A stretch of 24,387 bases of DNA from a virus, in IMG/VR virus record IMGVR_UViG_3300013103_000060, positions 1 through 24,387 of that record; one strand, written 5' to 3'. Position numbers and translations under genes: made by a program. The notes under the pieces were generated by a model. That model was not told where the DNA came from, did no database searches, and saw nothing but the letters and a program-made list of their open reading frames with translations. Of this stretch, positions 17,533-22,436 are shown piece by piece; positions within the stretch are counted from its first letter, which is position 1; each line of letters begins with the position of its first letter.

Positions 17533-18636
17533 TTATTTTTTAATTGGTAGGACTATATATTTATAGCCCTCCTCTGAAATGATCATCGCAGAATGTCCAT
17601 CTCTAACTTGTAGTCTTAGTTCATGCCCTGTTAGATATTTTAATAATTCTAGCAGGAAATCAGAATTAAATATTATGCTGAAAGGTTCTCCATTGAACCA
17701 TATTTTTTTTGTTATTTCTCCTAATAAACCAATAAACTTAATTTCGTTCTTTGAAAAAGCTAATGTTAGAGATATTGTTTCAAAGTCTTGCTCACTCTTC
17801 TTTAGTTTCCTACAGACACGTTTAATTGCCAATGTAAAATCTTTTCTATTAATTTTAGCCCAGTAGGGTAATTCGCTAGGTATTACCTTTTGATATGGAG
17901 GAAATTTAGCATCTGATAATCTGGTTGAGAGAATAAATTCCTTAGTACAAAATAGAAGATGTCTGTCTAAAAAGCTTAACATAACTGTTTCAGGGGTTGT
18001 TGCACTTAAAATAAGATTAATTTGTTTTAAGGCCTGAGCTAGAACAGTTAATTGCTTATTAATAACCTCGCCAATAGCTTTATATGGTCGGTCAAATATT
18101 GCAAGTCTTTTACCATCAGTAGCAACAAAACGAATCTTATCTTCTAAAATATCAACTAGTACATTATCTAAATCATAACGAGTTTTTTTATTAGTTGTAA
18201 CAAACAAAGTTTTTTTAATCAGTTTCTTAAAATCATCACCTAACATTTCAATATCATATTTATCTTCAAATTGAGGAATTTTTGGAAATTCTTTGGGATC
18301 TGCTCCTTGTATAAGAATTTTTCCATCCTCAATAATAAGGGCTGCATTGAAGCCCTGTTGGTCGATAAGTATTTCTTCATCAGGGGTCTCTTTAACCGCG
18401 CTAAAGAAACTTAATGCATTTAATACAAGTTCGCCAGGTTCTATAATTTCCAGCTCATTAGATACTAAGGTATAAGCTATAGTTGTTTTTAAATCAGTAG
18501 CTTTTAAAATTAATTCCTTATCTATAGTGCTAAGATGTACACTTTCTAGAAAGGAAAGCCCAGAGCTTTTATGTGCTATTGCCTTGATTGATTTTAAGGC
18601 AAAATTTAGGGCATTCTTTTTTATTCTCAATTTCAT
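17533..18636 (-). CDS. dnaN: DNA polymerase III beta sliding clamp homologue (367 aa)
   Basis: This is a bacterial-type beta clamp, the ring that tethers DNA polymerase to its template. Three-domain length and several landmarks agree: FVATDGKRLAIF in the middle domain, LSDAKFPPYQKVIP in the linker before the third domain, FNSDFLLELLKYL, and the C-terminal YKYIVLPIKK that corresponds to the conserved VxPxR-like end. The ATG at 18636 is chosen over an upstream in-frame ATG at 18663, because AAGGGG lies nine bases before it and it overlaps the stop of the two-TM ORF as TAATG. A phage copy of dnaN may divert or replace the host clamp. It is the last gene of the operon begun by the ring nuclease. 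Confidence 0.92.
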   Translation of the reverse strand: MKLRIKKNALNFALKSIKAIAHKSSGLSFLESVHLSTIDKELILKATDLKTTIAYTLVSNELEIIEPGELVLNALSFFSAVKETPDEEILIDQQGFNAALIIEDGKILIQGADPKEFPKIPQFEDKYDIEMLGDDFKKLIKKTLFVTTNKKTRYDLDNVLVDILEDKIRFVATDGKRLAIFDRPYKAIGEVINKQLTVLAQALKQINLILSATTPETVMLSFLDRHLLFCTKEFILSTRLSDAKFPPYQKVIPSELPYWAKINRKDFTLAIKRVCRKLKKSEQDFETISLTLAFSKNEIKFIGLLGEITKKIWFNGEPFSIIFNSDFLLELLKYLTGHELRLQVRDGHSAMIISEEGYKYIVLPIKK

Positions 18637-18803
18637 TAAAATATTCCCCTTACAAGAAAACATAAAAAAATTATTATTAAGTCAACACTAAACATAGTAG
18701 CTACAATAGCCACGGATTCTTCAAAACCCTCTTTTCTAGCTTCTTTATCCTCGGAGAGCCAGATTATTAAGACAAAAAGTAAAGCCACTGTCCCTAAAGT
18801 CAT
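18636..18803 (-). CDS. Two-transmembrane micro-protein, function unknown (55 aa)
   Basis: The 55-codon ORF is preceded by AAGGGG at six bases and ends in a TAATG overlap with the clamp gene, so it is very likely translated. It has two hydrophobic segments (TLGTVALLFVLIIWL at 2-16 and SVDLIIIFLCFLV at about 39-51), separated by a charged loop SEDKEARKEGFEE. The size and two-helix layout recall small holins or membrane effectors, but the position inside an early nuclease/clamp operon is not that of a lysis gene. No family was recognised. Confidence 0.65.
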   Translation of the reverse strand: MTLGTVALLFVLIIWLSEDKEARKEGFEESVAIVATMFSVDLIIIFLCFLVRGIF

Positions 18804-18822
18804 GATGATCCCCTTTTGTTGT

Positions 18823-19647
18823 TTATTTTGTTAAAATACTCTCTCCTGCTCGGAGAGCCAGAAAACCCTTGCATCCTTCTTGATAATCACACCAGCCACA
18901 CAAAGGGCTTTTCTTTGCTGGAAAGCTTTTTGAAGATCTAATAATTTGTATTTCTTCTTTGATTTTTTCCCAGACCTCTTGAGCCTTTTTTCTTTTGCAA
19001 AACCATAGGGGGGAGTTCCTCTTTTCAGATACAAATATATTCTGGCAATCTATTTCTTGTATCCGTGGATATTTTGCAAAGAAATATATCGCATAACTGT
19101 TCAATTGTTTTCGCCCCGAGCGATATTTCCCTGTTTTCCAGTCCCTTAATGAACAGGAAACTACTGCTTTATTAAGGTCAAGGAATAAATCTTGTTCCTT
19201 ATCTTCCTTATTTATCTTTTTTATAATCTCTTTTTTTGAGATTTCTAGTTGAACCAGGTCAACAAAACCCCTAAAAAGAGCATTTGGGCTATCAAATTCG
19301 CAAGGTTCACAACTTACTGTTAATCCAAATCCTAACTCTTTTTTCTCGATCAAGGCTCTATTATCCTTGATTTTTAGATCAAAAGTACTAAAAGAACTTA
19401 AGTCCTGAATTGTTCCATTAGTTCTTTTTGCTTTCTTCAAAATTTTCTTTGCATATTCAAGGGCTTCAAAAAATTCATGGTTCTCATCAACTTCCTTTGA
19501 GAGTTCAATAAGCTTATGAATTTTTTTTCCTCTTTCAGCTTCAGGCTTAGCTATTTTAACCTGAAGCTTATCAATATATCTCTTTTTATATTTTAATGGG
19601 CATTGGGCATAACACCCAATGCTTGAAAAAGATTCTGTTCTAATCAT
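18823..19647 (-). CDS. Cas4/RecB-like PD-(D/E)XK nuclease with Fe-S cysteines (274 aa)
   Basis: Probably a DNA exonuclease for recombination, end processing or host/defence interference. Motifs in order: CPLKYKKRYI with C16, RGKKIH with H44, FRGFVD with D130, LRDWKTG with D169 and K171, and QLNSY (Q181, Y185), the standard RecB/Cas4 active site. The C-terminal CGWCDYQEGC provides C250, C253 and C259. With C16 this makes the four cysteines of a 4Fe-4S cluster as in Cas4 and AddB. A charged insertion at 135-160 is variable. Start and ring nuclease stop overlap as ATGA (19644-19647), so both are made together. Confidence 0.88.
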   Translation of the reverse strand: MIRTESFSSIGCYAQCPLKYKKRYIDKLQVKIAKPEAERGKKIHKLIELSKEVDENHEFFEALEYAKKILKKAKRTNGTIQDLSSFSTFDLKIKDNRALIEKKELGFGLTVSCEPCEFDSPNALFRGFVDLVQLEISKKEIIKKINKEDKEQDLFLDLNKAVVSCSLRDWKTGKYRSGRKQLNSYAIYFFAKYPRIQEIDCQNIFVSEKRNSPLWFCKRKKAQEVWEKIKEEIQIIRSSKSFPAKKSPLCGWCDYQEGCKGFLALRAGESILTK

Positions 19648-20240
19648 ATTATAATACCATTTTTTGGGAAAATGGCGTTAGGATCATAGGATTTGTATCT
19701 TATGTCCTTATGGCTAATTCCTTCAAAATCTTTGAAAAAACATGAATTAATCACAAAGAGTATTTCAAAATCTTTGAAATTAAAATCTTTAATATCCTTT
19801 TTTCTGCAACAGATGTATGCATCTTTATATAATTTTGCATATTTAAATGCATACATCTTATTGTCAGAAACTACCAAAACTTTTTTATTTATCTTTACTG
19901 GCATTATTTTTATATTTCTAACGTGCCAGTATTCAATAGTTGAATTTTCTGGTAATTCAACTGTTCCTTCTGCAAGTCTTGCTCCTCTGTATTGAGCAAT
20001 AACTGCCTCATCTTCTTCTTTAAGAGCTACAGAAATTCTGTTACTTTCTACTTGCAAGCCTAATTCACTTGCAATAACTGCTGCCATATCAGCGTGACCA
20101 ATTGCTGATATTTTTTCAATCCCTTCTTTTTCTCCTAGAAGTTTGAAAGCTTCTAGTTTTGTTATTTTTTTAAAAGAAAAATTTGCTTCCTGACATTCTG
20201 GAAGCATGTTAATACTAAAAGCGTTTAATAGATATCTCAT
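19644..20240 (-). CDS. AcrIII-1-like viral ring nuclease (DUF1874) with extra C-terminal domain (198 aa)
   Basis: Residues 1-108 are a DUF1874 domain, the family of the viral anti-CRISPR ring nuclease AcrIII-1 that destroys cyclic tetra-adenylate and so silences type III CRISPR effectors. Visible counterparts of residues described for SIRV1 gp29 are N6 and S9 in YLLNAFSINML, catalytic H49 in AIGHADMA, R68 in NRI, Q83 in AQY, and R88 and E91 in RLAEG. Residues 110-198 are not part of the family's usual length of about 110. They look alpha/beta (KKVLVVSDNK, a helix YAFKYAKLY, DAYICC, FEILFVINSCF) and match nothing I recognise. The gene is first in its operon, behind a strong promoter and long leader. 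AAGG lies nine bases before the ATG. Confidence 0.88.
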   Translation of the reverse strand: MRYLLNAFSINMLPECQEANFSFKKITKLEAFKLLGEKEGIEKISAIGHADMAAVIASELGLQVESNRISVALKEEDEAVIAQYRGARLAEGTVELPENSTIEYWHVRNIKIMPVKINKKVLVVSDNKMYAFKYAKLYKDAYICCRKKDIKDFNFKDFEILFVINSCFFKDFEGISHKDIRYKSYDPNAIFPKNGIII

Positions 20241-20456
20241 AATCTTAAGCCTTAAAAATTTGCCTTGTTAAATGGTATTAAACAAGGCTGTTAATTATTT
20301 CTATAACCCTTAATCCCTGATCCTTTAATATTCAAATAGTTGAAAGGGTTTGAATATCTTCCTGAGCGGCATAAGCCCTTACCCTTATATTCTCCATAGT
20401 AAGTTAATATTGTGCATGGCTTATATCTCAAAGCAATGTTTTAATTTACTATAAAG
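20241..20456 (-). promoter_or_regulatory. About 210-nt structured 5' leader of the ring nuclease operon
   Basis: The region from the predicted transcription start to the ring nuclease ATG is gene-free apart from a possible 15-codon leader ORF (20372-20325, AAGGG at nine bases). It contains several inverted repeats: ATAAGCC/GGCTTAT (20371-20377/20418-20424) enclosing CTTAC/GTAAG; ATATTCAAA/TTTGAATAT (20328-20336/20349-20357), both arms of which lie in the leader ORF; and GCCTTGTT/AACAAGGC (20262-20269/20281-20288) just before the ribosome binding site. This may be post-transcriptional control, but no known riboswitch class is recognised. Confidence 0.5.
20262..20288. repeat. Hairpin before the ring nuclease ribosome binding site
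   Basis: The inverted repeat GCCTTGTT / AACAAGGC has eight perfect pairs and an 11-nt loop. On the mRNA it ends about 10 nt before the AAGG ribosome binding site of the ring nuclease. There is no U-run directly after it on the minus strand, so it is not a standard terminator. It could protect the mRNA or bind a protein. Confidence 0.6.
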
Positions 20457-20485
20457 ATTGTAACACAAGTTATTAACTTTGTCAA
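20457..20485 (-). promoter_or_regulatory. Strong sigma70-type promoter with palindromic operator in the spacer
   Basis: The minus strand carries a consensus -35 TTGACA (20485-20480), a 17-bp spacer and a -10 TACAAT (20462-20457) with TG one base upstream. The spacer includes the palindrome AAGTTA-N-TAACTT (20467-20479), which a repressor such as the Cro-like protein encoded just upstream could occupy. It would drive the ring nuclease, nuclease, TM protein and clamp genes. This is the best promoter match in the window. Confidence 0.8.
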
Positions 20486-20486
20486 C

Positions 20487-20518
20487 AATATTATCAACTT
20501 TTTATTAAATATTATCAA
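20487..20518. repeat. Direct repeats AATATTATCAA, 21 bp apart, upstream of the -35
   Basis: Two identical 11-bp copies (20487-20497 and 20508-20518) begin one base beyond the -35 element and are spaced exactly two helical turns apart. This is the layout of an activator or repressor dimer site on one face of DNA. They lie in the gap at the end of the small basic-protein gene. Confidence 0.6.
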
Positions 20519-20519
20519 A

Positions 20520-20840
20520 TTATTTTCTAACCCTTTGTTCTTCAAAGCCTTGAAGAAAATTAATAATCTTTATTTCTGCATTTTCTAAGTCTTTTCCAAG
20601 ATGTAGAAATCTTTTTTTTCCCAAAAGATTTTTGTATATTCTGTAATAACCTTTTTCAGTTCTATATAGAACAAAGCCTAAATCTTTTATTCTTTGTTTT
20701 TGTATTAGAAAATTTCTGTCCTTTTTAATGTTATTCTGTTTTTTTTTATATTTCATATCCAGAAAAGTATTCACAAGATTTTCAAGGTCTTTTTTATATT
20801 CCTGAAAAGTTTCAAGATATTTCTCTTTTATTTTAAGCAT
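20520..20840 (-). CDS. Small basic protein with AP2/Arm-type-like DNA-binding segment (106 aa)
   Basis: The protein is Lys-rich and helical in its first half. Its second half (GFVLYRTEKGYYRIYKNLLG then KKRFLHLGKDLENAE) resembles the three-strand plus helix DNA-binding modules found in phage AP2-like proteins and integrase arm domains, with their conserved G-K-R-x-x-x-L-G. It is probably a DNA-binding regulator. The ATG at 20840 is preferred to the upstream frame (20951), because the latter would read 124 nt inside the HTH gene; AAAGAG lies seven bases before 20840. Confidence 0.6.
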   Translation of the reverse strand: MLKIKEKYLETFQEYKKDLENLVNTFLDMKYKKKQNNIKKDRNFLIQKQRIKDLGFVLYRTEKGYYRIYKNLLGKKRFLHLGKDLENAEIKIINFLQGFEEQRVRK

Positions 20841-21061
20841 AATATTTCTCTTTTGTTTAACTGTTCTCTTAAATTCACAGGATTTATTTTTAATCTTATT
20901 ATTAATGCTAACAGACAATAACCATTTGGCATAAATTTTCCAAGTTCCCAAGTACTTAAAACTATATGATTAATTCCTAATTGCTCTGCTAATAATCTTT
21001 GGCTTAGATTATTTTTTATCCTCGCAATCTTTAAATGTTTTCCAAAGTCTTTTAAACTCAT
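20828..21061 (-). CDS. Cro/XRE-like helix-turn-helix regulator (77 aa)
   Basis: A compact HTH_3 protein. LKIARIKNNLSQRLLAEQLG followed by INHIVLSTWELGKFMP contains the typical turn (Q-R-x-x-A-E-x-x-x-x-x-x-x-x-x-W-E). The length matches Cro-type repressors without a dimerisation/cleavage domain. It is encoded just before the ring nuclease promoter and could bind the palindrome in that promoter. Its end overlaps the next gene by 13 nt. Confidence 0.8.
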   Translation of the reverse strand: MSLKDFGKHLKIARIKNNLSQRLLAEQLGINHIVLSTWELGKFMPNGYCLLALIIRLKINPVNLREQLNKREILCLK

Positions 21062-21074
21062 TTCTTAAATATCC

Positions 21075-21515
21075 TTAATATTTTAAACTATTTATATGTT
21101 CTATTAGAGCCTCTTTAGTTATTTTAAATTCCTCTGTTTCTAAAAAACGAACCCATTTTTGTAAATTATTATTTCTAATTTCTAATTCTTTAACATCCAT
21201 CAATAGATCGGTTATCCTTTTCTTATAAAAATCTGTTTTATCTGTTTCTATGTCAACTTTATTTAGCTTGTTTTCATAATCGCTTACCATTTTATGATAA
21301 GCATTCATATAATTAAGCTCAGGAGTTGAGCAATTTAAGCAATAATCGCAAATGGTTTCTTTACAATGATTGCACATATAGACATTTTGTGAATCATAAT
21401 CTCCTGATTCACAAAAACAATGATTTTCTACTCTTTCAAGATATTTTTTAGAAACTTGTAAATAACAATAAGGACAAAATAATTTAAGAAAGGTTATTGT
21501 TGATTTATCATTCAT
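21075..21515 (-). CDS. Cys-rich zinc-binding protein with coiled coil, function unknown (146 aa)
   Basis: The N-terminal 62 residues contain nine cysteines: C14-P-Y-C17, C33-F-C35, C48-N-H-C51, C56-D-Y-C59 and C62, with His at 32 and 50. These are sufficient for two zinc sites, perhaps of RING- or treble-clef-like form. From about 75 to 125 it is a charged coiled coil. It is the first leftward gene, with AAGGGG nine bases before the ATG. Early regulators and host-takeover proteins are often found here, but no family was recognised. Confidence 0.65.
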   Translation of the reverse strand: MNDKSTITFLKLFCPYCYLQVSKKYLERVENHCFCESGDYDSQNVYMCNHCKETICDYCLNCSTPELNYMNAYHKMVSDYENKLNKVDIETDKTDFYKKRITDLLMDVKELEIRNNNLQKWVRFLETEEFKITKEALIEHINSLKY

Positions 21516-21566
21516 TTTGCTAAACCCCTTAATAGAATTATATATTAATATATAAACATCTTTATT

Positions 21567-21594
21567 AATATACAGACTTATATATAAAAAGCAA
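21567..21594 (-). promoter_or_regulatory. Candidate promoter of the leftward regulator genes
   Basis: TTGCTT (21594-21589), a 16-bp spacer and TATATT (21572-21567) lie about 55 nt before the first leftward ATG. The -35 matches consensus at three positions only, and the area is AT-rich, so this is tentative. One TGTSACA repeat centred at 21638 lies about 45 bp upstream. Confidence 0.35.
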
Positions 21595-21632
21595 GAAGAA
21601 TTTTAGAATTGTACTAAAGAATATTTTTTAGT

Positions 21633-22183
21633 TTTGTCACATAAAAGACACAGCTTTATGTAGGTTGTCACAAAACGCTGTGACAAAAATAAAGAACCAT
21701 TACTTCTTTGTAAACCTTTTAAATTACAAAGCTTAGTGAAGATTAGAAAAAACAACTTTTAAAGCTTGTCACAAAACTGAAATTGACTGTGACAAGGTTA
21801 AGTTATTATTAATAAAGTACTTATATTAATTTGTCACAAAAACGGCTATTCTATAATAATAATTAGAAATTACTAATATTAAAAAAAAAAAATATATAAT
21901 ATAATATATTTCCTTTATACTCTTTTTTTTTTTGTGTTTTTGTGTCAGTTAAATACTAAAACACATAAAAGCGTTTTTTTGTGACAAAAAGATAAAAAAA
22001 TAACATAAGTCTTTATATATCAACAACTTATAAATGTCACAAAATATTTAGCGTTTGTGACAAGTTTAAAATGATAATTTTTAAAACCTTCTATACCCCC
22101 CTAACCTCTAGTCTTTCAACAAGATTTCATTCTTTATATTTTTGTCCCATCAAAATGTGACAAATTTTTTTTTATGTGACAAA
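21633..22183. repeat. Eleven dispersed near-palindromes TTTGTSACAAA: probable origin iterons or operators
   Basis: Copies of an 11-bp odd palindrome (core TGTCACA/TGTGACA) are centred at 21638, 21669, 21682, 21770, 21791, 21835, 21983, 22038, 22059, 22159 and 22178. Several occur as pairs 13, 19 or 21 bp apart, and two copies (21835, 21983) match TTTGTSACAAA perfectly. They fill the gap between the divergent gene sets together with an A/T-only stretch and long A and T runs (21880-21932). No gene is convincing anywhere in 21516-22278. A site-specific DNA-binding protein must use these copies: as replication origin iterons next to the primase gene, as operators of the divergent promoters, or both. 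Confidence 0.85.
21881..21932. other. A/T tract in the middle of the repeat region (possible unwinding element)
   Basis: This 52-bp stretch contains only one or two G/C pairs, with an A12 run (about 21881-21892) and a T11 run (about 21923-21933) flanking alternating AT. It sits between the two halves of the TGTSACA repeat set, where a DNA unwinding element of an origin would be. The interpretation is inference; the base composition is visible. Confidence 0.45.
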
Positions 22184-22195
22184 TCCTTTTTTATC

Positions 22196-22223
22196 TTGAC
22201 TTTTTTAATATATAGTATATCTT
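22196..22223 (+). promoter_or_regulatory. Candidate promoter of the rightward replication genes
   Basis: TTGACT (22196-22201) followed after 16 bp by TATCTT (22218-22223) lies about 55 nt before the first rightward ATG and directly after the last TGTSACA copies. The -35 is good (5 of 6) and the -10 weak (4 of 6), which suggests dependence on an activator. Tandem repeats begin at the next base. Confidence 0.5.
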
Positions 22224-22256
22224 TAGGACATAGTTAGGACATAGTTAAGACATATT
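22224..22256. repeat. Three tandem 11-bp repeats TAGGACATAGT
   Basis: Two perfect copies (22224-22234, 22235-22245) and a diverged third, TAAGACATATT (22246-22256), lie in the predicted transcription start region of the rightward operon. They could be an autoregulatory operator for the ribbon-helix-helix protein encoded 22 bp downstream; such proteins typically bind tandem short repeats. Confidence 0.75.
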
Positions 22257-22278
22257 AAATATTAAAAAGGATAATAAA

Positions 22279-22434
22279 ATGAAAAATAAAGTTATAAAAA
22301 GAATGGTTTGCTTTACTCCTGAGACTTTCCATTTAGGTATTATTCAGAGTAGATTATTAGATCTAAGTTTTTCAGCCTATATGAGGTTACTAATCATTAA
22401 GGCAAAAAAAAATCCCCTAATTAAGGATGATTAA
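22279..22434 (+). CDS. Ribbon-helix-helix (CopG/Arc-like) micro-protein (51 aa)
   Basis: A 51-codon ORF with AAAAAGGA seven bases before the ATG. The product has a short strand (IKRMVCFTP) followed by two helices (ETFHLGIIQSRLLDL and SFSAYMRLLIIKAKK), the layout of ribbon-helix-helix DNA-binding dimers. It is the first rightward gene and ends two bases before the next ATG, so it is translated with the primase. It probably represses or tunes its own promoter or controls replication copy number. Confidence 0.7.
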   Translation: MKNKVIKRMVCFTPETFHLGIIQSRLLDLSFSAYMRLLIIKAKKNPLIKDD

Positions 22435-22436
22435 AT

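Noticed and set aside
20332-20397. 21-codon minus-strand frame in the leader
   Set aside because: No ribosome binding site upstream; the 15-codon frame at 20325-20372 has a better one.
20841-20951. N-terminal extension of the small basic protein
   Set aside because: It would be read inside the HTH gene in another frame; ATG 20840 with AAAGAG upstream is the better start.
22071-22160. 29-codon plus-strand frame in the control region
   Set aside because: No ribosome binding site; it overlaps repeat copies, and the composition is not coding-like.
21633-22183. Possible CRISPR array
   Set aside because: The TGTSACA units are only 11 bp, irregularly spaced and in both orientations, without constant-length spacers.
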